The notes beneath the pieces were generated by a model, which had not been told where the DNA came from, ran no database searches, and worked only from the letters and a program-made list of their open reading frames with translations. From assembly GCA_016209595.1 (NCBI GenBank), contig JACQVV010000051.1, forward strand, positions 1 through 35,959: 35,959 nt of DNA. Reading direction: 5' to 3'. The DNA comes from Planctomycetota bacterium. Its GTDB lineage: Bacteria > Planctomycetota > JACQVV01. Below, piece after piece: positions 24,140 through 32,609 of the stretch; within the stretch, counting starts at the first letter, position 1, and each line of letters opens with the position of its first letter. Position numbers and translations under genes: made by a program.

Positions 24140-24790
24140 ATGAACCGTCCCAGGCTCTTCGGGCTCGTCGCGTTCGGGTTGGCCACCGCGTTCGCGGCGA
24201 CGGGCTGCTCCAACCAGAACAACTACTTCGACCAGCGCGGGCGTGACTTTGCCGATATCTGGCGGATCAACTTCAGCGGGCTCGGCCCCGGGTTCATCCT
24301 GAACCTGCGCGCGACACGCCTCGCGAAGTTCGGCGGCGGCTACGACGGCTACGCGCAGCACGAGGACCTGGGGACGTGGCGGGTGGGTTCGCTCGGCCGC
24401 GAGGGCGGGAGCTGGCGTAGCCACACCATCGAGTACGGTTTCGGGCCCTTCTACCACGAGGAGTACTTCCACCAGCCGGTGGTCGGGAACGTCCGGACCG
24501 CGGGAAGCGACGGCGAAAACGGCGAACCGTACCGGACAATCGACGAAGTCGGCTGGACCTTCCACCTCGGCGTTTTCGGGATGGACTTCGCGGTCCGGCC
24601 CCTGGAGTTCTTCGACTTCGCGCTCGGCCTCTTCGCGCTCGACCCGATGCAGGACGACAGCGTCTATCAGGTGGACGTCCCGGTCGACGCGGAGCACGAG
24701 ACCCACCACCCCGAACCGACTCCCGCGCCGCGGCCGCCCCCGCCACCCCGGCCAACCTCGGCGGTCGACGGAGAGGGCACCGCCCGGTAG
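24140..24790 (+). CDS. Lipoprotein of unknown function
   Basis: I start at ATG 24140, with AAAGGTG upstream at good spacing; a GTG at 24131 overlaps that SD. The 216-residue protein has a lipoprotein signal (MNRPRLFGLVAFGLATAFAATGC) with Cys22 as the lipidated residue. The body (NYFDQRGRDFADIWRINFSGLGPGFILNLRATRLAKFGGG ... YGFGPFYHEEYF) is rich in aromatic and Gly residues, possibly beta-structured, and ends in a Pro-rich tail (PEPTPAPRPPPPPRPTSAV). I recognise no named domain; the DFADIW...L..TR style recurs in planctomycete-like lipoproteins as far as I recall. It is 8 nt upstream of the HEAT-like gene. Confidence 0.75.
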   Translation: MNRPRLFGLVAFGLATAFAATGCSNQNNYFDQRGRDFADIWRINFSGLGPGFILNLRATRLAKFGGGYDGYAQHEDLGTWRVGSLGREGGSWRSHTIEYGFGPFYHEEYFHQPVVGNVRTAGSDGENGEPYRTIDEVGWTFHLGVFGMDFAVRPLEFFDFALGLFALDPMQDDSVYQVDVPVDAEHETHHPEPTPAPRPPPPPRPTSAVDGEGTAR

Positions 24791-24798
24791 CAACCCGC

Positions 24799-25503
24799 AT
24801 GCGCGGCATCCTCGTTCTCGCGCTGTCGCTCGTCCCCGCCCTCCCGCTCGGCGCGCAGGAGGAAGAGCCCCAGGAGGTCCCCGAGGAGGAGTTTCGCGCG
24901 GCGCTCGCGGCCTTCCAGGAGGCCTTCCGGGAGCCGGAGGTCGAGGCCAAGGTGGATGCGGTGCGGGCCTTCTCCCCCACCCGCCACCGGGGCACGATCC
25001 AGGTCCTCGCGCGGCTCACGCGGGTCGAGGAGGTCAGGGTCGCGGACGCGGCGATCCAGGGCCTCGCGGGCCTTCCCTTCGACAAGGCCGTCCTCCAGCA
25101 GCTCCTCGCCGATCTCGACCACTTCAAGCGGAAGCGCATGGACGGGCACCTCGTGTCGGCGATCTCCGCGGTGGGGAAGTACAGGGACGAACGGGTCGTG
25201 CGCGCGCTCCTGGAAGTCCTCCACAACCCGAACTACGACGTGGCGACCGAGGCGCTCCGCTCCCTGGCGCGGATCGAGGACAAGGGCGCGGTCCCCAGGC
25301 TCCTTGTCTTCCTGGAGACCGTCTTCCCCGGCCGCCGCGAGCGCGAGGGGCACCCGCCGGGCTTCAACTGGAATCGCTACGAGGCGCTGAAGGTCCCCGT
25401 CATCGACACGATGAAGGCGCTCACCGGCCAGCGCTTCCAGGACGAGGAGGACTGGCGGGAGTGGTACAACGAGCATCGGGAAGACTACCCGGGCAAGTAT
25501 TGA
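24799..25503 (+). CDS. Secreted HEAT-repeat-like protein
   Basis: The 234-residue protein has a signal peptide (MRGILVLALSLVPALPLGAQ), then an acidic linker. Helical repeats span about residues 50-180: VLARLTRVEEVRVADAAIQGLAGLPF, HLVSAISAVGKYRDERVVRALLEVLHNPNYDVATEALRSLARIEDKGAVPRLLVFLE, which look like three to four HEAT units. The C-terminus (MKALTGQRFQDEEDWREWYNEHRED) has the LTGQxFxxxxDWxxWW-type ending found in planctomycete HEAT proteins. It is presumably a periplasmic scaffold. No clear SD is visible, so it may be translationally coupled to the lipoprotein gene 8 nt upstream. Its stop overlaps the TTG start of the pseudouridine synthase. Confidence 0.82.
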   Translation: MRGILVLALSLVPALPLGAQEEEPQEVPEEEFRAALAAFQEAFREPEVEAKVDAVRAFSPTRHRGTIQVLARLTRVEEVRVADAAIQGLAGLPFDKAVLQQLLADLDHFKRKRMDGHLVSAISAVGKYRDERVVRALLEVLHNPNYDVATEALRSLARIEDKGAVPRLLVFLETVFPGRREREGHPPGFNWNRYEALKVPVIDTMKALTGQRFQDEEDWREWYNEHREDYPGKY

Positions 25504-26402
25504 CGAAAGAGTTCCACGCGGAAGCGCGGGCCAGGGGCGAGCGGATCGAGAAGTTCCTGGCCCGGAAGATGCCGGGAGCCGCCTGGAGCCACGTCGGGAA
25601 ACTCCTCCGGCAAGGGCGCGTCCGCGTCGGGGAGCGGGTCGCCCGCCGGGGAGAGACGCTCGCGGGGGGGGAAACGGTCCGGGTGGAGCCCGCCGCCCTT
25701 CCGCCATCCGCCCCCTCGCCCAACTCGCGGATCCGCCTCGCCGTCGTCCACGAGGACGCCTGGATCGCCGTCGTCGCCAAGCCCTCCCGCCTCCCGATGC
25801 AGCCGGGCCCCGGCCACGGAACCGATACGCTTCTCCACGCCGCGCTCGCGCGCTTCCCGGAGACGGCCTCGCTTGGCGAGGAACACGGCTATGGCCTCGT
25901 CCACCGGCTCGACCGGGAGACTTCCGGGCTCGTCGTGGTCGCCCGGACGGCCGAGGCGTACGATCGGCTCGCCGCGGCCTTCGCGGCCCGCGAGGTCGAG
26001 AAGGAGTACCGCGCTCTCGTCCTCGGCCGGCCGGAGCCGGGCGAGGGGCTCCTCTCGGCCCCGGTCGAGGGGAAGGCGGCGGTCACGCGCTACCGGGTGT
26101 TCGAGACGCGCGGCGCCGTCTCGCTCATCGCCGCCCTGCCCGAGACCGGACGCACGCACCAGATCCGGATCCACCTGGCGGGGATCGGGCACCCCGTGCT
26201 CGCCGACTCGCGCCACGGCCGGGGCCTCGACGGCCTGACCGCGAGGCTCCGGCTCGCGCGACTCGCGCTCCACGCGGCGCGAATCGGCTTCGTCCACCCC
26301 GGAACGGGAGAACGGGTCGAGTTCGAAGCTCCGATGCCTCGCGACCTCCGGCGGGCCTGGAAGAAGGCGGGGAAAAGTTGTGCCCAAGAGCCCGAAGCCT
26401 GA
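25500..26402 (+). CDS. RluA-family rRNA/tRNA pseudouridine synthase
   Basis: The TTG at 25500 overlaps the HEAT gene stop (TTGA) and gives 300 residues. Residues 12-60 are an S4 RNA-binding domain (RIEKFLARKMPGAAWSHVGKLLRQGRVRVGERV). The catalytic domain has IAVVAKPSRLPMQPGPGHGTDTLLHAAL, the active-site loop GLVHRLDRETSGLVVVART with Asp138 as catalytic nucleophile, and TGRTHQIRIHLAGIGHPVLADSRHG near the C-terminus. Such enzymes convert uridine to pseudouridine in ribosomal RNA or tRNA; whether this is RluC-, RluD- or TruC-like cannot be told from sequence alone. Confidence 0.93.
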   Translation: MTKEFHAEARARGERIEKFLARKMPGAAWSHVGKLLRQGRVRVGERVARRGETLAGGETVRVEPAALPPSAPSPNSRIRLAVVHEDAWIAVVAKPSRLPMQPGPGHGTDTLLHAALARFPETASLGEEHGYGLVHRLDRETSGLVVVARTAEAYDRLAAAFAAREVEKEYRALVLGRPEPGEGLLSAPVEGKAAVTRYRVFETRGAVSLIAALPETGRTHQIRIHLAGIGHPVLADSRHGRGLDGLTARLRLARLALHAARIGFVHPGTGERVEFEAPMPRDLRRAWKKAGKSCAQEPEA

Positions 26403-26478
26403 AGCCTGAAAGGGGCCTGGTTGCCTGCTCCCCCATCTCCCGGTTAGGATGATCTGCTCCGCTAGCGGAGCCAAACCC

Positions 26479-27576
26479 ATGCCTACACGCACGACGATTC
26501 TCGCGATTCTCCTCGTTGCTCTCGCCCTGCCTGTTTGGGCGCAGGACCGCGACACCTCCGAGATAACCCGCGAGACCCAGGTTGCCGTCGACCGCGGCCT
26601 CGCGTGGCTCGCCGAGAACCAGGACAAGGACGGCTACTGGGCCTGCGACATCGGCTACAAGCTCAACTACGCCTACCAGGTCACCAAGCGGATGGGCCGC
26701 CACGTTGGCGTCACCGCTCTCGCCTGCATGGCGTTCCTGGCCAGCGGAAACCTCCCCGGCCGGGGCAAGTACGGGGAGAACGTGGAGAAGGGCCTCGCGT
26801 ACATCCTCGAGCAAGTGAAGGACTCGGGCTTCATCACCGACGAGGGGACGCGGGGTACGCGCATGTACTCGCATGCCTTCGCCACGCTTCTCCTGGCCGA
26901 GGTCTACGGGATGACGCACCGGCAGGATGTGCGCTCGGGTCTCAAGCGGGCCATCGAGGGGATCGTGAAGTGGCAAAACGGGGCGGGTGGCTGGCGGTAT
27001 CTCCCGCTCGCCTCGGACGCCGACCTTTCCGTCACGGTCTGCCAGCTCCAGGCACTGCGGGCGGCGAGAAACGTCGGGATCCAGGTGAACAGCGCCACGA
27101 TCGAGAAGGCGATCCGGTACGTCGTCCGCTGCGCCAACCCCGACGGCTCTTTCAAGTACCAGGACCTTGCCTTGTCGCGCGACTCGTTCGCGCTCACGGC
27201 TGCGGGGCTCACGTCGCTCTTCTCGGCGGGAGTCTACGACGACGAGAGCGAAATGCTCCGGGAAGCGCTTCGCGAGGAAGGCAAGGACCTCCGCCGCATC
27301 GTCGCCAACGGCCTGGAGTATCTCGACAGCAAGCGCCTCACGGTCCAGGAACGGAGTTACTTCTTCTACTACGGACACTACTACGCGATCCAGGCGATGT
27401 TCGTGGCGGGCGGCAGCCATTGGAAGAACTGGTACCCCTTCATCCGGGACGAACTCCTGGGCGAGCAACAGGCCGACGGGACCTGGGACTGCCAGGTGGG
27501 GCCGCCCTTCGCGACGGCCATGGCTTGCGTCATTCTCCAGATCCCGTACCGCTACTTGCCGATCTTCCAGAGGTAG
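26479..27576 (+). CDS. Secreted prenyltransferase/squalene-oxidase-repeat protein
   Basis: I start at ATG 26479 (MPTRTTILAILLVALALPVWAQ), which gives a clear signal peptide; its SD GGAG lies in the right arm of a 6-bp palindrome (26457-26470) that could fold over it. The mature 345 residues are an alpha/alpha toroid of squalene-cyclase-like repeats: AVDRGLAWLAENQDKDGYWACD, VGVTALACMAFLASG, EKGLAYILEQ, GIVKWQNGAGGWRYLPLASDADLSVTVCQLQALRAARN, AIRYVVRCANPDGSFKYQD, EQQADGTWDCQVGPPFATAMACVILQIPYRYLPIFQR. There is no DxDD cyclase motif, so terpene cyclisation is unlikely; planctomycetes carry many such secreted proteins of unknown role. Confidence 0.88.
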   Translation: MPTRTTILAILLVALALPVWAQDRDTSEITRETQVAVDRGLAWLAENQDKDGYWACDIGYKLNYAYQVTKRMGRHVGVTALACMAFLASGNLPGRGKYGENVEKGLAYILEQVKDSGFITDEGTRGTRMYSHAFATLLLAEVYGMTHRQDVRSGLKRAIEGIVKWQNGAGGWRYLPLASDADLSVTVCQLQALRAARNVGIQVNSATIEKAIRYVVRCANPDGSFKYQDLALSRDSFALTAAGLTSLFSAGVYDDESEMLREALREEGKDLRRIVANGLEYLDSKRLTVQERSYFFYYGHYYAIQAMFVAGGSHWKNWYPFIRDELLGEQQADGTWDCQVGPPFATAMACVILQIPYRYLPIFQR

Positions 27577-27648
27577 ATTTTTTTCCTAGAGCGGCGAACG
27601 ATCTGGCCTCCGACCGGTTTCTACCTGATTGCAAGAGCTAGCCGGACC

Positions 27649-28260
27649 ATGTTCGACAACGAACAGGACGTCCGGCTGATGCTGGCGGTCAAGGAGAACG
27701 ACAGTGAGCAGGCGCTCCGGAAGATCTACGACACCTACCGGCGCCCCATCTGTAAGTTCTTCTATCGCTGTACTTGCGACTACACAACATCGCAGGACTA
27801 CGCCCAGGAGGTCTTCCTGCGCCTCTGGAAGAGCCGGAAGCGCTACCAGGCGACCGGCCGGTTTTCCACCTATATCTTCCAGATCGCCAAAAACCTCTGG
27901 CTCAACGAGTGGGACAAGAGGCGACGGCGCCCCGCCGAGCTCCCCCTGGACGGGGAGCGATACAACCAGAAGGGGGAGCCTGTCCGCGATCAGCACGAGG
28001 CGCAGGGGGTCGGGCCGCCCGGCCACCTGCTCCAGAAGGAACACGAGGAGCGCGTGGCGCGGGCCATCGGAACCCTGCCCGAGAAGCTCCGGTTGGTTTT
28101 TGCCATGAGCCAGATCCAGGGGCTCAAGTACCGCGAGGTCGCGGAGATCCTCGACATCCCGGAGGGAACGGTGAAGTCCCGGATGTCGAGGGCGGTGAAG
28201 TTCCTGCGCGACCATTTCCAGCCCTATTTCGAGGAAGAAACGGGCCGGTCGTCCGGATAG
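27649..28260 (+). CDS. ECF-family RNA polymerase sigma factor
   Basis: The 203-residue protein has a sigma-2 domain at about 20-95 (ALRKIYDTYRRPICKFFYRCTCDYTTSQDYAQEVFLRLWKS ... FSTYIFQIAKNLWLNEW) and a sigma-4 domain at about 135-195 (LPEKLRLVFAMSQIQGLKYREVAEILDIPEGTVKSRMSRAVKFLR). A 40-residue charged linker, longer than usual, joins them. It would direct RNA polymerase to an extracytoplasmic-function regulon. It is followed directly by a zinc-finger anti-sigma/FecR gene, the classical pairing, and a hairpin spans its stop codon. No strong SD is visible before the ATG. Confidence 0.94.
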   Translation: MFDNEQDVRLMLAVKENDSEQALRKIYDTYRRPICKFFYRCTCDYTTSQDYAQEVFLRLWKSRKRYQATGRFSTYIFQIAKNLWLNEWDKRRRRPAELPLDGERYNQKGEPVRDQHEAQGVGPPGHLLQKEHEERVARAIGTLPEKLRLVFAMSQIQGLKYREVAEILDIPEGTVKSRMSRAVKFLRDHFQPYFEEETGRSSG

Positions 28261-28272
28261 ACGACCGGCCCG
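28241..28272 (+). promoter_or_regulatory. 13-bp perfect hairpin across the sigma-factor stop, possible attenuator
   Basis: CGGGCCGGTCGTC and GACGACCGGCCCG pair perfectly (13 bp) around a 6-nt loop that contains most of the TAG stop. The anti-sigma gene's SD (GGGAGG) lies just beyond. The structure could lower anti-sigma expression or act in translational coupling; the following sequence is not a T-run, so intrinsic termination is not obvious. Confidence 0.5.
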
Positions 28273-28295
28273 CGTCGTTTCCGGGAGGATTCGAC

Positions 28296-29849
28296 ATGCG
28301 CTGCGACGAGGTCCAGGAACATCTGGTCGCGTACCTGGCGGCAGAGCTGCCGGAAGTGCAGGAGGTCGAGATCCTGCGCCACCTGGGGAAATGCGACACC
28401 TGCGAGGGCCACAGAAAAAGCATCGAGCAGACCCTCGAATATACACGCCCGTTCGGCGATTTCGAGCCGTCCGCCGGGGGCTGGGAAGACCTGAAGGAGC
28501 GCATCCGGACCCAGGGCGAAGCCCCGGCCCATGTGGGCCCGCACCGGGCGCGAGTCTACGGTTCGATCTTCCTCGCGGCGACCGCCGCCTGTCTCGTGCT
28601 CGCCACGCTCGTCATCGTCCTTTCCGGCGAGGAGGGGAGCGCGTCCTCCGCCCCGGGATTCGAAGTCGCGGTGGTCTCCGGCGAGCTACGCTTCGAAGAC
28701 GGGGAGACGTGCCGCGCCCCCGGGCGGCGACTCGTCCAGAACGGCGCTCGGATCGTCAATCCGACCGCGCAGGTGAGCGAGGTCCGGATCGCCGGCGCGG
28801 GGACGGTCTTCCTCGACGCCGGAACGGCGTTCGTCCTCGAGGACCCGCGCGAGATCCGGATCGAGACGGGCAAGGTCCTCCTGGACGCCGAACCGACTCC
28901 CGAGGGCGGCCGGCCCCTCGTGCTCTCGACTGCCCACGCGCGTGTCCTGGTGACCGGCACATCGCTCGACATGGAGACGGACGCCGACCGCACGGTGCTC
29001 ACCGTCCTTGAGGGTCGCGTCCGCTTCCAGAGCGACCGGGGAGAGGAAGTTGTCGTCCAGGAAGGAGAGCGATCGCTCGCCGGCTCGGGACACGCGCCCA
29101 GCCGGCCGACCGAGGTGCACGAGCTCTGGCGATCGCGCGCCTGGACGACCCTCATGGCCGACCTCGTCACGGACTCCTCGCCCCTGGGCGCGGGCGAACC
29201 CGCTCGCGTCCTCCTCACCCTCACGAACCGCTCCTCGAACGCGCTCGCCATCTTCACCCGTGGCAAGGGCCCGTTCTACACCCTCAGCGTGGATCGGCAC
29301 GGACAGGTTGTTCCGGGCTACCTCAAGCCGTCGCAGGTGGATGACGAATCGCCGCGCCCCATCACCCGGGACGGGGAACTCGTTCTTCAACCCGGGGAGT
29401 CCTACCGATTGCGCTACCCAGTGGATGGGCTCGACGGACCCGGACGGTACCGGATCGTGGTCGCCTACAACAACGGCCTGGATGGGAACGTCGGGGAGAT
29501 CTCCCTCTGGCGCGGCTACGTCGAGGCGGCGGCCGAGGTCTGGGTCGTGGACGGCGCGGGCCAGACCCAGGTCCTCCTCGGGCCTTTCCCCGCCTCCGGA
29601 GACGAGGCGCCCTTCGTCCTGGTCGTGGCCGACCTCGCCCTCGCGGACGCGCGCCGGCTGTCCGACGCGGCGGGGAGACTCGAGGGATGGGAACAGGAGC
29701 TCGCCCAGAAGCTCTCCGCGGCGCCAAGGGAGCGTGTCCAGGAGGAGGCCGCCGGGATCCTGAACGGCCTGCTCGGTGGATCCGCCCAGGGGCCAGGCGC
29801 CGGACCGATCGCCCCGGCGAGCGTCCGCGTCGAGCCGGTCGAGCGCTGA
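28296..29849 (+). CDS. Transmembrane anti-sigma factor with zinc finger, FecR-like periplasmic domain and C-terminal extension
   Basis: The ATG at 28296 follows GGGAGG and gives 517 residues. Residues 1-45 form a zinc anti-sigma (ZAS) module with the HxxxCxxC motif (RHLGKCDTC; H29, C33, C36). A single TM lies at about 87-109 (VYGSIFLAATAACLVLATLVIVL). The periplasmic part has a FecR-like domain at about 120-275 (ARVLVTGTSLDMETDADRTVLTVLEGRVRFQSDRGEEVVVQEGE), then a 200-residue immunoglobulin-like region (EPARVLLTLTNRSSNALAIF ... PGRYRIVVAYNNGLDGNVGE). The domain set predicts sequestration of the adjacent sigma factor until a periplasmic signal arrives. The extra C-terminal domain is unusual for a FecR protein. 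Confidence 0.88.
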   Translation: MRCDEVQEHLVAYLAAELPEVQEVEILRHLGKCDTCEGHRKSIEQTLEYTRPFGDFEPSAGGWEDLKERIRTQGEAPAHVGPHRARVYGSIFLAATAACLVLATLVIVLSGEEGSASSAPGFEVAVVSGELRFEDGETCRAPGRRLVQNGARIVNPTAQVSEVRIAGAGTVFLDAGTAFVLEDPREIRIETGKVLLDAEPTPEGGRPLVLSTAHARVLVTGTSLDMETDADRTVLTVLEGRVRFQSDRGEEVVVQEGERSLAGSGHAPSRPTEVHELWRSRAWTTLMADLVTDSSPLGAGEPARVLLTLTNRSSNALAIFTRGKGPFYTLSVDRHGQVVPGYLKPSQVDDESPRPITRDGELVLQPGESYRLRYPVDGLDGPGRYRIVVAYNNGLDGNVGEISLWRGYVEAAAEVWVVDGAGQTQVLLGPFPASGDEAPFVLVVADLALADARRLSDAAGRLEGWEQELAQKLSAAPRERVQEEAAGILNGLLGGSAQGPGAGPIAPASVRVEPVER

Positions 29850-29856
29850 ACGCCCC

Positions 29857-32589
29857 ATGTCGCTCGCCCTCATCCAGAAGAGGATCGGCCGCGTCCGGCT
29901 GTTCCTCCGGTTGCTCTACGTCCTCGCCGGCGTCTCCCGGATCCTGCTCCTTCTTGGCCTGTACCTGCTCGTCCACTTCGCTCTCGACCTCTGGCTCCAC
30001 CTGCCGCTCGCCGTCCGCGCCGCTTTCCAGGTCGCGGCGCTCGCGGCCCTGGCGTGGCTCTCGTGGCGCCATCTCCTGTTCCCCCTCTTCTACCCCATCT
30101 CATCCGACGATATCGCCAAGCACGTCGAGCGGGAGAACCCCTTCCTCCAGGGCCGCCTGATCGCGACGCTCCAGCTCTCGCGCCTGATACGCCAGCCGGA
30201 CTATGCGGACTCCGTCGCTCTCACCGAGGCGGTCTTCCGCGAGACAGACGGCCTTCTCGGGCGCGTGAACTTCACGCGGATGCTCCGCCCCGGAAAGGTG
30301 GCCGCGGCCGGGCTCCTCCCGGCCGCGGCCTGGACGGGCGTGGCGCTCGTCGCGATCCTGCTGCCGCTCCAGGCAAAGATCTGGTTCGCGAGGAACGTCC
30401 TCTTCCGTCCCGTGGACTGGCCCCGCTCGACCACGGTCGCCCTCGTCCTCCGGGCCTATCCCGTCCCCCCCGGCCAGGCCGTTCCCCTCACGGTCGCCCT
30501 GTCCGAAGAGGAGGCGCCCGGCGGGCCGGAGTCCGTCGAGGTCTACCTCCGGCATCGGTCCGCCGGACCCGAGGACGAGGAATGGGAGGAGTTCGAGATG
30601 GAGCGAGCGGCGGACGGCACCTTCGCCGCCGTCTTGCCCCCAGCCACCGAGGAGATCGTCTTCTATCTCTCGGTCTTGCCGGTGGACCGCGAGGAGCTCG
30701 CCTACGTTCCCGATCCCGACCGCCGGTCGCCCTTCTACCTTCTGGTTCCGCAGGCCGGCCTTCCCGCGACCAGCGCGCCCGGCCGCGGGATCGAGATCCG
30801 TCTTCCCGATGCCCGGATCGAGACCTCCGCGGGCGTCTACCCGATGCTCGCCTACGTCGAGGGGAAAGTCCCACGGGAAGTGAGTTTGCGCGGGGAGGCC
30901 GAGGGCGGTGGGCCACTCGAGATCCATCTCACCCAGAAAGCGGCCGAGAGTCGTGATGCGAGCGGGGAGGCTCGAGCGGTCCCCACGCGCTTCTTCGAGC
31001 GGGGGATCGACCTCGCCGAGTCCTGCCACGTCCACCTCGCCGCGGGAGATGACGACGACGAGGAGCCGGTCTACGAGATCTCGGTCCTCGTCCCTCCGGA
31101 GCTCCTTCAGGCGACCCTCTGGATGGAGTACCCCGAATACATGAACCGCCGCGACGAGGCCTGGGACACCTATCTCGCGGTGAAGAAGGAACTCGCGGAC
31201 GTGCGAGCCCGGCTCGGCAGCGGGGAGCTCTCGACCGAAGAATCGACCCAACTCCAGGAGGTGGAACTCCGCTTCCGGAACGTCCTGTCCGAGGTCGAGC
31301 GGGCGGAACGCAAGACCTGCCTCGGCTCGCGCATCCACGTCGAGACGCGAGCGAGCCAGCCGCTTCGGGAAGCCTGGCTCGTCTTCGACCGATCGCCGCT
31401 CCCCAGACCCGAGTCGCGCGTGGCGATCCCCCCCGCCGGGGACGATAAGAAGACGCTCGCCGCGACGATCGACCTCGACAACCGCTTCGACCGGGATCCC
31501 GGTCGGGCACCCGGGACGGGCCCGGACGTGACTCGGGTCGAGTTCCACTTCGAGGTCCTGGGCGAGAGCGGCCTTTCGAACCGCCGCCATACGACGTACA
31601 CGCTGCAGGTCGTGCGCGACCGGACACCCGAGTTCGGGAAGATCCTCCCCTTCGCTTCGGAGACACGCCTGGAGCGGGTTCCGACGGCGCATGTCGACTT
31701 CACCGCCGAGGTCACGGACGACCACGGGCTCGCCGAGATCGCGATCGAACTCTTCACGGACGAGGGCGAGGCGCCTTCGGAGCGGATCGTCCTCTTCTCT
31801 CCCGCCCAGGGCGAGTCCCTCCCTCTCCGGCGGGAGATCCGGCACCGCTTCGAGCTCTCGCGAATCGAGAAAGTCGAGAAGACAAGCCTCGGCGAGCGGC
31901 GCCGCGCGCTGGAGGAGGGGGACACGGTGCGCTTCCGGGTCCTGGCGACAGACAACCGCCGCGTGGAGCGGCTCTCGCTCGCGCCGCAGGTGGGAGCGGC
32001 GGGGTTCTTCACGATCGCCGTCGTCTCCAAGAGCCGGATCCTCGAGCAGACCGACAAGGACCTCGGCTCGCTCAAGAACCTCATCCTCGACATGAAGAGT
32101 CGGGAGACGCAGATTCGCGAGGGCACCGAGAAGGCCGCGGACGACGCCCAGGCCGGCCAGGATGCGGAGTCGCTGCGGGAGCCCGTCCTACGGCTCAGGA
32201 ACGAGCAGAACGACCGCATCACGCGAATGGCCGAGGGAATCGCCGTGGAGCTCGTGAAGGTGAACCAGAGGTTCGTGGACAACGACCTCCAGGCCGAGCG
32301 GCCGATCCACCTGGTCGAGATGCTCCCTCTGATCGACGAGGTGGCGAAGGACCTTTCTCCCGCGGTCGTCCAGAAGATGGAGGAGCTCCTCGCCGCCGCG
32401 GACGCCCCGGGCCGGTCCGCCGCGGCCGAGGCAGCGATCGACAGGGAAACGGAGATCCTCGCCCGTCTCGACGAGCTCCTCGGCCTCCTCGGCAAGTGGG
32501 AGAACTACTACGAGGTCGTCCAGGAGGCGCGCCGCCTCCGGGATCTCCAGGAACGAGTGAACCAGATGACGCGCGAGCGTTTCGAGTAG
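29857..32589 (+). CDS. DUF4175-like large membrane protein
   Basis: The ATG at 29857, 7 nt after the anti-sigma stop, gives 910 residues. Three hydrophobic segments sit near the N-terminus (about 20-45, 52-70 and 147-168; LFLRLLYVLAGVSRILLLLGLYLLV; AAFQVAALAALAWL; AAAGLLPAAAWTGVALVAILLPL). About 740 periplasmic residues follow, with beta-rich stretches (VALVLRAYPVPPGQAVPLTVALSEEEA) and EVTDDHGLAEIAIELF repeats, then a C-terminal helical and coiled-coil zone from about 740 (LKNLILDMKSRETQIREGTE ...). This layout fits the DUF4175 family common in planctomycetes and alphaproteobacteria, whose role is unknown. It is co-directional with the sigma/anti-sigma pair and followed by the coiled-coil gene. 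Confidence 0.8.
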   Translation: MSLALIQKRIGRVRLFLRLLYVLAGVSRILLLLGLYLLVHFALDLWLHLPLAVRAAFQVAALAALAWLSWRHLLFPLFYPISSDDIAKHVERENPFLQGRLIATLQLSRLIRQPDYADSVALTEAVFRETDGLLGRVNFTRMLRPGKVAAAGLLPAAAWTGVALVAILLPLQAKIWFARNVLFRPVDWPRSTTVALVLRAYPVPPGQAVPLTVALSEEEAPGGPESVEVYLRHRSAGPEDEEWEEFEMERAADGTFAAVLPPATEEIVFYLSVLPVDREELAYVPDPDRRSPFYLLVPQAGLPATSAPGRGIEIRLPDARIETSAGVYPMLAYVEGKVPREVSLRGEAEGGGPLEIHLTQKAAESRDASGEARAVPTRFFERGIDLAESCHVHLAAGDDDDEEPVYEISVLVPPELLQATLWMEYPEYMNRRDEAWDTYLAVKKELADVRARLGSGELSTEESTQLQEVELRFRNVLSEVERAERKTCLGSRIHVETRASQPLREAWLVFDRSPLPRPESRVAIPPAGDDKKTLAATIDLDNRFDRDPGRAPGTGPDVTRVEFHFEVLGESGLSNRRHTTYTLQVVRDRTPEFGKILPFASETRLERVPTAHVDFTAEVTDDHGLAEIAIELFTDEGEAPSERIVLFSPAQGESLPLRREIRHRFELSRIEKVEKTSLGERRRALEEGDTVRFRVLATDNRRVERLSLAPQVGAAGFFTIAVVSKSRILEQTDKDLGSLKNLILDMKSRETQIREGTEKAADDAQAGQDAESLREPVLRLRNEQNDRITRMAEGIAVELVKVNQRFVDNDLQAERPIHLVEMLPLIDEVAKDLSPAVVQKMEELLAAADAPGRSAAAEAAIDRETEILARLDELLGLLGKWENYYEVVQEARRLRDLQERVNQMTRERFE

Positions 32590-32609
32590 CGCGAACAAGG
32601 AGACCCTAG

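Noticed and set aside
27578..27586. T-run after the squalene-cyclase-like gene as an intrinsic terminator
   Set aside because: No convincing GC stem precedes the T-run; only a 5-bp arm pair (AGATC/GATCT) inside the gene could pair.
30300..30330. Perfect 13-bp inverted repeat inside the DUF4175-like gene
   Set aside because: It is made of GGCCGCGG runs encoding Ala-rich membrane sequence (VAAAGLLPAAA). Probably a by-product of GC-rich Ala codons; no terminator or regulatory context.
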